Shown here: positions 14,301 through 26,393 of the stretch, in pieces
Numbering within the stretch: the first letter of the stretch is position 1
Layout of the letters: each line of letters begins with the position of its first letter
Origin: Rhabditoides inermis
Taxonomy: Eukaryota; Nematoda; Chromadorea; Rhabditida; Rhabditidae
Assembly (NCBI GenBank): GCA_963966185.1
Contig: CAWZYM010000388.1
Location: 372,001-436,000 of the forward strand
DNA length: 64,000 bases
Direction of reading: 5' to 3'
Notes under the pieces: model-generated
Database searches by the model: none
What the model saw: only the letters and a program-made list of their open reading frames with translations
Told to the model about the DNA's origin: nothing
Made by a program: the position numbers and the translations under genes

Positions 14301-14528
14301 TTTCAAACGTTATATCACACATGCGGAAATTATTTCTACATAGCAGCGGGGTACTGTGTGCTTCGTCTGCTTTCCTCTTCAAATATATATATATATATAT
14401 AATTCAGTGCAATGCATGCATCCGTATTCTCGGTGAACACCGGTGTTACAATGCGCATTTTTTTTGTTTTCATTTTGTTGTCTCGCAACATATCATTGGT
14501 TTAAATATTTATCTGATTTAAGGCAGCG
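11328..14528. promoter_or_regulatory. Divergent intergenic region between sma-1 and ccz-1
   Basis: 3.2 kb between two divergently oriented starts, so promoters for both should lie here. No open frame shows homology or coding character. A TATA-like TTATATTT on the minus strand lies at about 11753-11760, some 430 bases upstream of the sma-1 ATG. A short (TA)n run lies at about 14382-14401. The only clear structured object is the inverted-repeat element at 13901-14104. Confidence 0.5.
13901..14104. mobile_element. MITE-like element with terminal inverted repeats and TTA duplication
   Basis: The left end AGCAGCTATTATGTTC and the right end, read on the minus strand as AGCAGCTATTAAGTTC, are near-perfect terminal inverted repeats, each followed by an A-run and TG. 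The 204-base body is AT-rich (many TTTTTCGACATT-like stretches) and has no transposase. It is flanked by TTA at 13898-13900 and TTA at 14105-14107. Three-base TWA duplications are typical of PIF/Harbinger elements, so a non-autonomous Harbinger MITE is the best guess. Confidence 0.65.
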
Positions 14529-17500
14529 ATGCCAGCCGCGCCCTTCTCGAACCCATTGTACTTCTTGTCAAGTGGCGGCACGGCTGCGAACGTGTCTTCC
14601 AAAGGCTCGATGTGCATGCTCACTGATGTACTCGAGTTCTTTTTTGTCGCCCGTCCACAATCAGGTCGAAAGGAGGGCGAGGAGACCAAAAGGGTCATGT
14701 ACTTCTTCCCCGCAAGTACACCAACTGTCAAACAGGTACGAATTTATTTATTTTGTGCTACCTTTACCATTTAACAAACTTTTCCTTGTTTAGACAGACA
14801 TCACTGGCTTTGCGGAGGCGGTCGTAAACTTTACTGAGAACTTCTCGAACAAGGGCAGACGGGAAGACGAATTTCGCGTAGTCAACACTGCTAAATCACT
14901 TCAGGTATAAAACGTTGTTTTGGCTGTCTTTTAATTCAAAATAAAACAGTTTTGTATTTTCAGGTATTCATCGTTGTCGAGAAGAGCGAGTTCATCATCG
15001 GCGTCTCACTCAACAAGTGTGTTGTTTGACCGTCGATTGCATGTTCGTGTTTATATAATCGTGTTTAGGTGTGACGCTCGTTCGGCAGAGTACCCGTTGT
15101 TCGCACCTGCCGTGCGCTCCTTTCTCCGTCATTCCCATCGCATGTTCACCCTTTTCTTCGGACCTCTATCACATCGATTCTCGAAATCCGAAGACAAGTA
15201 CGTTTTGTTTATGAATTATCAAATGCATTTCTTTGCAGATTCAAGGATCGCCTGCAGTACTTCTTCACTCGCTTCCTCGCCTTGCATAAATTACATCAGG
15301 TACAGAGACTCTCCGCATAGTCCATTCATCCACAATTTCAGATGCCCTTGCTGGATGTCTTTTCTGGAGTAGACTTTCTGCCTCTTCAGAACACTGTATA
15401 TCTACAGGTTCGGTTTGTATGTATTGTTTTGACTATAGTAACTTTGAGGTGGACACTTTGATGTCAGAGGTTATGGAGGAGTTCCCCAGTGTCGAGAAGG
15501 TTCTATTCCTCCAGCAGGTTGGATTATGTTTCAGTTTTTATATATAATCTGCTTGTTTGAGGACAAGTTGTTGTACTACACGTGTAGTCGCATGGACCTG
15601 CCTTCTCTCTTCTATTACCTCACCAACAACGTCCTTCCAATTTCCCTCCGCACCGAACTCGACCCCACCGCCGTCAATAGGTATGTTTGGCGTATGCATA
15701 GTGTTATCTACACATTGTTGTAGACGTTCGAGCGGTCATTTTGTTACGGGTCCGTACGACATCTCATCAGATGCGCCTATCGGCGAGAACGACCGCTGTC
15801 CTCACATTCATCTCACCTTCTCGGGAGAAGGCGACGCAGTGCCTCATCAAATGGTACGCGTTTGTTATTTAAAGTAGAGGTCGGACTCGACATTCTTGTC
15901 TTTATCTTCAGTTGGTGTACCGCTGCTTGTCGGCGACTGTGTGTCTAATTGTGGGTGGAGGATCTCCTATCACTCGTCTTCTCATGCGCAACCTTGATGC
16001 TTTCCTCTCGCCTCACCTCGCCCCGCTAGCCAGCGCCATCGCTGATAGGTACTGACTAGTAGAAGTAGTCATACGGAGTCATAATATATTTATCACGCAC
16101 TTTTCGTAGGAACCGGACGCCCGACGGTACTAGAAAAAAGTGACCATCTCTGATTTTGCTATAAACTTGTATAGGATGTATTTAATGCTCAGAAACAGCT
16201 CTGGCAAGGTCCTAGCTCACGAAACAAATTTCTGAATATTTTATAATAGTGCAAACTTCAAAAAATTATCTCGGCTCTTTGACATGATAATAACATTCTG
16301 CAAACGCACAAATGTTCGTTTTAACATTATAAGCAACTAACTAAGCAACTCATTCTAAGTAATTGATAGCGTCCGGATTGGACCACATCTTTGTACTGAG
16401 AAATGTATCCAAAGGTGAGAAAAATGAAAAATTTGCATATTTCGTCAAAAAAGACATATATGGGCACAATAGTAACAACTTTTCTCTTTTGCACTTCTTT
16501 GTACACATATTGACGCAACTTTTTCATTAATATCGCAAAGCCAAATTTGGGGCTCATAGTGGTCAAATATGAGACTGAACATCGCCGACTCGTGGACACA
16601 TCACAGAAACATGTGGTATAATGCGAATATTTCTGCTTTATTTCTTTTGATACTTAAAGTTTCCAATACTAATGTATGAAAAACAATTGTTTGCACAAAT
16701 TAAACTTTTAAACCTGATTTCCAATCATTATATGAAAGAAATTATGCCTATTTAGGAGTCATATAAAAATGGGTTAAATTAGTCTAGAAAATGTATTTAA
16801 ACACTCCGAAAATGATTGTAATGAATGAAATTAGTATTTTAGGATCTGGGAAATCAAAATATTGATGTTTGGTTCAATTTTCAAAAATTTAGTTTTCAAC
16901 CTGAAACCTCACCAGGATAACGACCAAGGTTCTAATCTCATATGTAGATTTATGTTTTGTTAAATTCAGATTTCTCGTATACAGCTTCATTTTCTACAAT
17001 TTATGTTGTTTTTACGCCAATATTTGTTTTTCATACATTGATATAGGAAACATCAAGTATCAAAAGAAACAAAGCAGAAATATTCACATTATACCACATG
17101 TTTCTGTGATGTGTCCACAAGTCGGCGATGTTCAGTCTCATATTTGACCACTATGGGCCCCAAATTTGGCTTTGCGATATTCACGAAAAAGTTGCATCGA
17201 TATGTGTACAAAGAAGTGCAAAAGAAAAAAAATCTTACTATTGTGCCTATATATGTCTTTTTTGACGAAATATGCAAATTTTTCATTTTTCTCATCTTTG
17301 GATACATTTCTCAGTACAAAGATGTGGTCCAATCCGGACGCTATCAATTACAAAGTTGCTTAGAATGTTAAAACGAACATTTGTGCGTTTGCAGAAAGTT
17401 GTTATCATGTCAAAGAGCCGAGATAATTTTTTGAAGTTTGCACTATTATAAAATAATCAGAAATTTGTTTTGTTAGCTAGGACCTTTCTAGAACTGTTTC

Positions 17501-18090
17501 TGAGCATCAAATACACCCACTTACAAGTTTATAGCAAAATCAGATGTGGTCACTTTTTTCTAGTACCGCCTAGGTCCGCCTGGGGTCGATTCTTACAAAA
17601 AGAGCGTGTTATATCTACGTTCAGTTGTTCATCGGGATGTCTTCGTCCGACTGACTACCACTACATCTACTTCAACCCGGCCACACTGTCGCTGCGCACT
17701 TCGATTGAACCGGCAGGACCGGCGCCGTCTGGAGCTGCTCCCTCATCGCTCCCTCCTGTTCCTGTCACTGTGCACGCGTGAGTATATTCTACTTGTGATT
17801 ACGTTTACTGATGTGTTCAGATTGGCATGTGACTCGTATGCGCAGCTGATGTCCGAAGATGAAGAGTTTGGGGAGAGTTTCCTCAAGACGGACATGGACT
17901 GGTGGATTACCATCAAGAAGGTGCACATACACTTATTATGTTATGTTATTAGTAATATTCACATGTTTAGGTGAACGGTCGTGTTTTGGTTCTCTTGCTT
18001 CCTCCATCGAATGATTGCTCGTTGGCAGACGTGCAGCTGAAGACGCACCACATAGTCAAGTCGCACTTTGAATCCCTCTTCCTCGAGTGA
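14529..18090 (+). CDS. ccz-1: Vacuolar fusion protein CCZ1 homologue
   Basis: Subunit of the Mon1-Ccz1 complex, the guanine-nucleotide exchange factor that activates Rab7 on late endosomes and phagosomes. The exons give a longin-type fold: MYFFPASTPTVKQ, then FTENFSNKGRREDEFRVVNT, VFIVVEKSEFIIGVSLNK, FFTRFLALHKLHQMPLLDVF, LFYYLTNNVLPISLRTEL and LVYRCLSATVCLIVGGGSPI. The third longin region follows with YHYIYFNPATLSLRTS, and the C-terminus is THHIVKSHFESLFLE. This order matches human CCZ1. The start is the first ATG after the acceptor-like TTTAAG; the stop is at 18088-18090. One intron (donor at about 16050) carries a 1.4 kb foldback element. Two downstream acceptors, with exons starting at 17574 and 17625, are both in frame, so a 17-residue alternative segment is possible. 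Confidence 0.88.
16126..17570. mobile_element. Large foldback (long terminal inverted repeat) element in a ccz-1 intron
   Basis: Two arms of about 540-560 bases in opposite orientation (roughly 16126-16685 and 17030-17570) surround a loop of about 350 bases. Outer ends read CGGTACTAGAAAAAAGTGAC on both sides when one is reverse-complemented. Matching blocks continue through the arms, for example TGATTTTGCTATAAACTTGT near the ends and GGACACATCACAGAAACATG near the loop. Arm identity is high, suggesting recent insertion or gene conversion. No transposase is visible. A clear target-site duplication was not found, so the exact ends are uncertain. Confidence 0.8.
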
Positions 18091-18162
18091 ACCTCGCTTC
18101 TCGCCCATGTCATACCATGCCTACATTCCAATGTGCATTATTTTATTACTTGTACAATGTGT

Positions 18163-18168
18163 AATAAA
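18163..18168 (+). terminator. ccz-1: Poly(A) signal of ccz-1
   Basis: AATAAA 73 bases after the ccz-1 stop codon, at the right distance for 3'-end formation. Confidence 0.65.
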
Positions 18169-18670
18169 TCGTAATCTTTGTCTGTATCCCAGCAGCTTGT
18201 CTGCGCAGTTGATTCCCGTGTTGCTATTGACGGGACTTATCTGTAGAAAAGATACATACTTGATTTTGCCGCATTCTTCAGCATAATATGCAGCACTACA
18301 CAGCAAAGCTTTACTAAACGGATCAAGAACGGATCAAGGTCTAGTCATTGTTTGCTATGGGAGACAAGACGGTGACGAATAAAATCCATTTTCACCTAGT
18401 ACAGTGTGAATAGTATACACCGAGAGCCCACTATAGTGGAAAACGTCTAATGAATCATACGAATCAAACAATTGTTTTATATTGATCGAAAGTTGATATG
18501 TTTATCGATAATGGAGGTGTACGGTAGAATATTGTAACTCCGCTCATGTTATGTAAAGTGGGCGCGAAAATTTTTGGTTCATGATCTGATTGTTTTATCT
18601 TGTTCTTCGATGTATTCATGTGCAATGTTTAAGTTGTATTTACGTGTTACGTTAATAATACTATTGTCAG
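18169..18670. other. Intergenic region ccz-1 to fan-1
   Basis: About 500 bases of AT-rich sequence without a credible exon. It ends in CTATTGTCAG directly before the fan-1 ATG, which looks like a trans-splice acceptor. The gap is wider than the roughly 100 bases usual inside nematode operons, so fan-1 probably has its own promoter here. Confidence 0.5.
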
Positions 18671-21325
18671 ATGGCACCGGGGAGAGGCCGGAGACGCGTG
18701 AAGCAGGAAGTGGACCCTGTTCCCGACGCTCGATCCGTCAAAACACTTCTACTCAAGCAGAACCAGGGCAGACTGTGAGTGTTCTATATAGCTCTATATC
18801 TATAGGTTTATGGTGTATTGTAGTTGTTCGATCTGTCGCACGACCGTCTCGCTTGCCTTCTACCGCACGCACGTCGATGCATGTAATGTCGCCGACGACG
18901 ACAGCGACTTGGAGGTGACCAGTTCCGCTAAAGTCTCACTAAAGTTGTTGTAGGTGGTGGAGGTTCTGTCTTCAAGCGAAGCGAAGGCTCGACGCGCCGG
19001 TCCGGAGATTGTTCTCAATGATGAAAGCGTGATTGTGAAGGAGGAGAAACAGGAGCAGGAGAATTCGCCCCAACTTATCGACACAGCGCCAGCAGGAGGT
19101 ATGTGAAGTGTGTTTGACCTGATGTGTGCATTGTGTGTAGATCTCGCTCCTCGTAAGCGTCGTTCAAATCGTCTCTCACTGGAAGAGAAACCAAAGAAGG
19201 CGACACCTTCGGATACGGTAAAGAAAAGGTATGGTTTACTTGCATATAGTTCTATTCTCAAAGCTGTGCGCTGTGAGAGGAAATTAGAGGAAGATATGTA
19301 GCTCATGGCAACAACTTGAAAAACAACAGACTCAGACGGTTAGAGCACCGTATTCAAGCTGCAAGAGAGGTAGATCGAAGAACGAAGGCTAAGGCTTTGT
19401 CTCAGGCAGCTCATATTCATGATTTTTAATGTAATATTCACAAAGGTACATATATGTGTAGGAATGATGGAGGAAAGTCGTCTCCCGCACTGCCCCTGCT
19501 CGGTGACGACGACGCCGACACGGAGTCTGTGGCGTCGCTGGCTGCCAAGCAGGGATCCGACTGCTCCGACACCGCCACAACCGCACAATCGACACAGGAT
19601 GCGCCATCCCAACACATGCACGATTATCGGGATGGTAGGTTGTGAATATGTGTATATTGTAATTGTAAATGTACAGACTTGCCTGCTACTCCTCCGCCCG
19701 CGGAAACAACACATACTCAGCAGCGCCGCCGCAGCAAGAGGTGAGTTTATGAATCAAAAGGTGTACAAATGGGGTATGATTTCCAGGCACGAAAAGACCA
19801 TTCAGCAAGAGTCGACTCAGCCGAGCACATCCACACAGGTATGATTCGTGTTTTATCATTTTAAAACTTTATCGATTAGGTTGCTGGCCGCTCTTACCAG
19901 CAACGCGGTGCGTCGAAGGATACAGGTGCTGTGAGAAAGGGTAGAAAGGATGCGACCACAACCGCTACTACCGTCATACCCAAGCCAGAGTCGCTCGCCG
20001 GGGCCGCACAGCAAATCGTCAAGAAGATCGAGGTACGGCGTAGTCTCCTTCAGCCTTGAATGTACTACTTCTAGTCCCTCCTGGACACTTCGGTGGATGC
20101 GGGCGCGCAGGAGATGCTCTCTCAGGAGTACCCCGAGGAGGTATGCATCTCTGTGTTCACAGAGCTTGTCAATAATTATTGCAGGCTGTGATCCAGCGTG
20201 GCATTCCATACTTTGTCCGCTACATGCTGATGATTATGCGAAGAGTGAGTTAGGGAGAGAGATGATCATGTCAATTGTCCATTTACTTTCATACTGTAGG
20301 TTCTGTCGACGCCTCATATGAACGGACTCAAGTATGACGAGGAGTTTTGGCAGGACGACATCCGCGTGTTTGACCAGTAAGTGATTGTGATGTGAATCAA
20401 CATTCCACATTCCTATCGTCTAGGTTTACCTGCCTGAACAACCAGGCACAACAGCTGCTCATGCGCATCTACCTCCGCAAGCGGGGCTGGCTCCCAGTGC
20501 AAGCTATGAAGAAGAGGTGGGCTTATTATTGTGGTTTGAAAGCTATCGTTTTAGGTATGTTCAACTCTCGGACTCAATCGAATTCTCAGTGACCGCACTC
20601 GTCAGAGTGGAGTTCTTGGATGACGGTGAGCATATTTTGGAAATATGCATTGGAGTATGACCATATTGCAGGCAAGCTACTCACTGACCTGGAGGATACT
20701 CTGAAGCTGATGCAAGTGGGTGAGCTGAAGACGCTGGCGAAGGAGTGCCACGTGGACGACAAGAAGGGGAAGCAGGGACTGATCAAGGGGTTACTCGGGC
20801 ACGCGAGCAAGCAACGCGGCATATTCGGAGGCAAGGCGACAGGCAACGATGGGGTCGTCGCTGCCAGAATCTGCAAGAGGTTTGTCGTATTGTTTCACAG
20901 CGATTTCCGACAGATTCCTTTAGTGCGAAAAAGCTGCTGGGTCGTTGCGTGCATCTGTCGAGTCGAGTGGAGAAGGTGTTGCTCTCCCTGCTCACCCTAT
21001 ACGCTCCCACCGAAGTCAACTCGGCTCTCGCATTGGATAAGCCGGGTGCTAGGATCGAACAGGAAATGCTGTGAGTGGAGAGTTGTAAGGAAGCGAGTAT
21101 TGCGGGCTTTGCAGGTATATGCTTCTACAACTGGAGAACAAGCAAGTGCGCTTCCCGGCCCCCAATCCCTGTCCCACCATCATTCCCATATACGAGAGCA
21201 GGCATGATTTTATTTTTTGTGATTATCATGGCCTATCTCTGATATTTAGGGAAGATCTGTACGATTATGTGGATGCGAAGATGAAGGAGCTGGAGATGTG
21301 CGATAGAATGTCCAAGTGGGTGGAC

Positions 21326-21357
<32 letters not shown>

Positions 21358-23281
21358 AAGAGAGCGAGAGTGAGAGAGAAAGAGAGACGACATATGTGAA
21401 TTTCAGATCTGACTGGGCGGGTGTGGTTGTGCTGGCGAGAGACGCGAGACGCGCGCTTATGGATCAGGAGCGGGGGAAGTGAGTGAAGGTGAAAGGGGTG
21501 GAATGGCAGCGTGGATGGATGTAGGACTCTTCGTTCGGCCGAGCTGTCGTCTGCGCACCGCCGCTTCACAGCCACATGGGTTCTCCTGCGGTGCGTCTCG
21601 CACGGGGCCGATGCCCTCCAGAGACAGAAGCAACACGCCAACGCCGTCGAGTGGCACCGGTGGATTCTCGCAAACAACGGTATGCCCCATAGACTCTTTT
21701 TATACATGTTCCTGTTGCAGACCTGGCTGCCTTCTGTGTGTGTAGCCGCGGCACGTGGTGGGATCGACTCGCACTCAATTTAGACGTGCACTGCAAAGGT
21801 AAACATTTCAGATAAGTTGCTTGAGGACGCTCATGATTGCAGAGAAGGAGGAAGCGGTGAAGGAGATTGAGCGCGGGATGGACGATGCGAGTGTGGGGGA
21901 GAAGGACAAGCTTCTGCTGGAGGATCGCGCACTGCGCCTCACTCGTGGAGACTGGCTCCCCAGAATCGCGTGTCCCGATCCTGTCAGAGTGGGTAGCTCT
22001 TCTCAATGACCAATTCTCTGTCCTTCTCACATTGTTGAACGTTACCAAGCGAATTCTCATTGTATGAGAACTACGATCAGATGGACATTTCGTGCGAGAT
22101 TCTGGGAAAGTGTCTGGGGGACGAGCGCGTGAACCGCTTCATTGTTCGGGGGGCGGGAGGAGACGTGGTGGCCGAGGCGAGTGTCGAGGAAGTCGCCAAG
22201 AGACACTACCACAGCAACGGATGGCAGTATGGTGGGCAGATCAACGAAGACTGATGTACATTCTTATGTTTTCTTTTCGGCGTCCATTCGGAAGGTGCAA
22301 TCTGGCACACTGCGTTCGGTCTACTATTCTATGACGTTATCTTTGATCACTCGATTGAGGGAGCGTGGACCAGCGAGATGCAGGTAATTTAATATATATT
22401 GGGGAAAATATATAATATGTTGCTCACTCAGATGAATCCTCTTGATCTCAACTCTGCCGAGTTCTATGGAGCGAGGCGTGAGGGTTTCGAGCGAGAGATG
22501 GCGTGGCTGGAGAGAAGTGCGCTGGCGGATAGGGTGAGAATGAGTGGATGTAGAATGTATCTTGCAGCTTTGTTTGTAGGTGTCTCGATGCGAGCGCTCG
22601 TGGCGACTGCACGAAGGCGAGAGCAACAGCGAGTGCAGCTGGTCTATCGGATGGGAGCAGTTCGAGGTAGGGCGGTGGGAAGAGATAGATGCGACTGGCC
22701 ATGTCAGACGTTCATCCGCGCGTGTCCTGTGGGCGTGCTGGTGGGAGTGTGCACTCGAGTGATGCGCGACTACCGCAACTGCCGCAGTGGATTCCCAGAT
22801 CTCACCCTCTGGAAGAGCTCCGGACAGGATGGCGTGGTGGCAGTGAGTCTCGACAAGTGGATAGCTATCATGTGATGTGAGTGTTGAGGTGGTGGAGGTG
22901 AAGGGTCCTGGCGATCGTCTGTCTACCAAGCAGCGACTGTGGCTTCGCGAGTTCCGCTCTCTGGGAGTGCAGGCAGAGGTCTGCCATGTCTCTGGTCAGT
23001 CATTTCTTCGTCTCTCACAACAGTTTCCTTTAACACAACTTTGTATTCGATTTTGTTTGGTTGTTAAAAATCTTGAAATCTAGTATAATTGGAGATTATC
23101 ACATGAACCTGATATATATGATACATGATAGATCGAGATTTATCAACAAAAAATGTGTTGATGTTTCTTAGATCATGACCGCACACAAAAGTGTGTCTTG
23201 CAATGAACGTGCTATAATCAATATCTAAAAAAATTATATTTTATATTTTTTTCAGCTACGAAGGGGAAGACTCTTGTGTGA
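18671..23281 (+). CDS. fan-1: FAN1, Fanconi-associated structure-specific nuclease
   Basis: 5'-flap endonuclease/exonuclease of interstrand-crosslink repair, recruited by ubiquitinated FANCD2. Domains in order: an N-terminal UBZ4 zinc finger with C-x2-C...H-x3-C ([20 protein letters not shown]); a disordered Ser/Thr-rich linker; a helical region containing [20 protein letters not shown]; a SAP-like DNA-binding segment ([20 protein letters not shown]); a TPR-like middle; and a C-terminal VRR-NUC nuclease. The catalytic PD-(D/E)xK residues are present as GFPDLTLW and [19 protein letters not shown], followed by [10 protein letters not shown]. The ATG abuts an acceptor-like TTGTCAG. The last exon encodes ATKGKTLV and stops at 23279-23281. 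One intron contains a long GA tract. In the N-terminal linker, the donor at about 19229 joins the NDGGKSS exon in frame; a 40-base open piece near 19333 would break the frame and is left out. Confidence 0.92.
21325..21388 (+). repeat. (GA)n tract in a fan-1 intron
   Basis: About 64 bases of almost pure GA/GAAA purine repeat immediately after a GTGGGT donor. Splicing out this intron joins MSK to SDWAGVVV in frame. Confidence 0.9.
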
Positions 23282-24531
23282 CATTCTCAAGCCCGACTTA
23301 CAATTCTCTCATGAACTTGCCAATATTCTATATAAAGCTTTAGATTTCTTCCAGATTCAGTAAATAGAGTATTATTCTTTTTCTCCGAGTACAGTTGTTG
23401 TTTATTTTTTGTGATTTCTGAGTGTCTGTCCTGTCTGTCTGTCCCACTTTCTTCAATGCAACTACATTTCCGAACTCAGCATTAGCATGCCATTATTACA
23501 TCTGTTATTGCAATATGCACACTATTGTTCAATACCTCTCACACCCCTCTAAATTGTATTTATCGCCTACATATCACTTGTCTCTCGCTCACTTCTTGTT
23601 GTATTCGACACTCCGTTCAATCATACGATAAATGCATGATTTTACGCCGTCGACTTTTTCGGAGCATTTGTTCTCTTTTGTTCCTTATACTTTCACCTGA
23701 ATGAACTTGAACAATCGCGCTGTCTCCCTTCACAATGCCTAAAACATATTCTGACTAGCAACATAATCACACGGGTAGTACTGTAGCAGTAATATGTTTA
23801 CGTTGAATCTATTCAACGAGTCTTTTGTTATCGGCTGGCACTGTAATGGATAACTTTTTCCAGCAGTATTGTCAGATTTACAGCCCGGTCTTGACTCACT
23901 TGTGTGCATTTCGTATTCAATCCAGCCGCTGCCAAGTGAACATTTCATTCTCATTACCCTGTAGCATTCTCACCGTTCCTCACTTCACGCGACATAAAAA
24001 TGAATATTCACTCGTGACTCTCCGCACCCTTCTGAGTCTTTTCTTCAAATGATTTCACATTGTAGCTGGTGAAGATATTCACATTTCGTATGTATAGTTT
24101 TTAACGAGATGATTGCCGCAAATAATATCAATTCAGATATTTAGGAATTGGTTCTATGAAAAAAGCGAGCTCGCATGCTCGTTTGTATCGAAATTGTTTT
24201 GCTGTGCGTCTTTGACGCGTGTCGCTGTAAATAAAAATATAATAGCTTGTGATGTTTTCACACACATATTGTTCTATTTGCCCCTGTGACCGTCGTCGGA
24301 AATAGCCTTGCTTCTCATTACTAGACATCAGCTGGTTTGTGTTGCATAGTCCAGTCAATTCAATGATAACCTTCTTCGTAAAGTAGTCAGGACCAATTCT
24401 GATTCGCAGTGTCGCGAACATATCAACATATCCTTGCCAAGCGCCGCCTCCGTCCAACCTCATTGAGAACATTGTGTGCCTAGAATGTCGTTTCTCCATG
24501 TGTGTTCTCGGTATGATTGTGAGTGTTGCAG
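23282..24531. other. Intergenic region fan-1 to the next plus-strand gene
   Basis: 1.25 kb, AT-rich and pyrimidine-biased at first (many CTCTC/TTCAC stretches). No exon with homology was recognised. A minus-strand open frame of 150 codons covers 24128-24580 but has no recognised domain and overlaps the first exon of the next gene; it is not annotated as a gene. Confidence 0.4.
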
Positions 24532-24668
24532 ATGGATTCGGATATGCAGTGGGCTCGCGTCCGCAACACAGCTTCCCCACCGACGGCCAAAGAGAGACGA
24601 CGCAGCAGCATCATTGGTAAGAGAGAGGGAGAAAAGGGGTGGGAGAGAAGGGGTGGGAGAGAAGGGGT

Positions 24669-24714
<46 letters not shown>

Positions 24715-26345
24715 AAGAGAGGAGGGAGAGAGAAAGAGGAAGGAGAGAGAGTGTGAGAGAGGGAAAGGAAAGGAGGGCGTGAGTGTTGAGAGGGAAAGAG
24801 AGGGGAGGAGAGAAAGAGGGAGGGAGGGGGAGTAGGATAACAACGATTTTGTGAAGTAATGGTGTATGTATGTGAGAGTAATGTACTATACTTACATATG
24901 AGAACATATATGCAGCTGTTAGAACACTTTCCTGGCACAAGGACAATGAGCACACGAATGTATGCATTGTAGCCAGGAGAAAAGTAGATTGTCTATCGGG
25001 GTGATTCGTCCGTAATCCAATATCCGCGGCAATTTTACTCGTTGAGTTACTCGTGAAGTGGGTACTGGATAATTTTCGAAACGGTTAAAGAGCAATGATG
25101 TGTACTTTGTAGACAAGTTGTCTTCAAAATTCCGGTCGCACACGCGTCTGGACGATTCTCATGTGGATGAAGAGGAAACTGTCGTGCCAGATGACAAAAT
25201 ATTTGTACGGTACTGTTCCGCATCCCTCTCTCTCTCACCATGAAATTCAGACGGAAATCGTCGGTTGCCGCTTTGTCCATTGATCTCAACCAGAACACAT
25301 TGAAGGCTGGCGAGGTGAGAAGAGCACACAATTATTCAACGACTACCGTAAGAAAACGCGAAACAATATATAATATAATATTCTTTGTTGCCCATTCGTG
25401 TACTACAATACTATGGACGATGGGAAAACAAATTTTCACACGACCCGAAGAATACTGTACTTGTGGGAAATGCATAAAATCACACCCGCATAACGCAGTA
25501 TGGTGAATAGGGATAAGATAGTGTTTCAGGGGGCAGTGGTTGAGAAGGTGTTCGTTCGACGCGCGTCTGCCGCTCCAGACGTCGGAAGGCCTCCTGCGGT
25601 GAGAGAATGAGAGGGGAGGGAAAGAGGAAAGATGAGGACAGTGTAATCAAAACTTTGTGCGAGTGAAATGTGGAATAGGCGATAATCTAAAGTGGTGTTT
25701 TGGTTGAGGCAAGACCGAAAGAAGCAGGGAGCAGAAGGACTACCTCCGGCAACAAGAAAAATGACAAGGTGAGAAAGAGACTCCTTCTCCCTTGAGGTGA
25801 ACAGGAGTGAAGGAAAGAGACAATCAAGGGGGGAGAGACTATCTAGAGAATCATAGAGGAAAAGTGGTAAAAAAAAATAACGATTCAGTACCAGTAGCCA
25901 ATTTTGGACATTTTTGGTCATGAAATAAGTCAGGTAATTCTATTTCTAAATTCACGAGAAAAAAAACTGAATCGTTCTGTTCCTCAGAATCGATAATTGA
26001 AATGCAATTTTTATAATCAATTTACATATTTCGAGTAGTGGTTCTCTTCAAAAACACGTAGTCTAACGGTGTGCGGCAAGGAAACGAGAGGGCTGGAGTT
26101 TCCTGTATTTTTTTATATTTACAGATAACTCGTCAAGTATCTCTACCCGAACACAATGTAGACAATAGGTAAGATCCTATACGAGCCCACATCCTAATCA
26201 ACCGACTCTAATAACTTTCAGTGATGGTAGTTCGTGTGAGGAGGAGCCTCCTATTCCCGATTTCTTCATTGTGGATAGCAGCCTCGCAAGAAATACTCGC
26301 ATTAGGTCTCTGTCCCGGGGCTCCACCAAAATCTGTCTGTATTAA
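24532..26345 (+). CDS. Unrecognised small basic, serine-rich protein
   Basis: Seven short exons join in frame through consensus GT-AG introns: 24532-24616, then exons near 25113, 25255, 25530, 25712, 26125 and 26221, ending at TAA 26343-26345. The predicted product is about 185 residues, with no signal peptide or membrane segment. It is rich in Arg/Lys and Ser with an acidic patch (DEEETVVPDDKIFVRR). A motif occurs twice: KIFVRRRKSS and KVFVRRAS. RR-x-S/RRKSS resembles basophilic (PKA-type) kinase sites. The C-terminus reads PPIPDFFIVDSS...STKICLY. The ATG lies directly behind GTGTTGCAG, as in a trans-spliced message. No family is recognised. The exon at about 25712 has a weak acceptor (TGGTTGAG). 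The first intron is a long purine tract. Confidence 0.6.
24617..24836 (+). repeat. 220-base polypurine tract in an intron
   Basis: Starting at the donor itself, the plus strand is almost entirely A and G: GAGA runs, three copies of a GGGGTGGGAGAGAA unit, and GGGAGGA blocks, with only occasional T. Such tracts can form triplex DNA and often vary in length. Confidence 0.9.
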
Positions 26346-26393
26346 AATGAAGTATAATTGAATATATTAACGAATTTAAGCATTTTTTGTACG

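Noticed and set aside
16327..17371. Two similar peptides, MSTSRRCSVSYLTT..., on opposite strands
   Set aside because: They are mirror copies in the arms of the foldback element; their similarity follows from the inverted repeat and they resemble no transposase.
19333..19372. Candidate extra exon in fan-1 ([13 protein letters not shown])
   Set aside because: Including the 40-base piece breaks the frame of the next exon; skipping it joins KKR to NDGGKSS in frame.
24128..24580. 150-codon minus-strand open frame
   Set aside because: No domain recognised, no splice or poly(A) context; it overlaps the first exon of a better-supported plus-strand gene.
24460..24967. Glu/Arg-rich and Ser/Leu/Pro-rich open frames
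   Set aside because: Products of the polypurine tract read in different frames; low complexity only.
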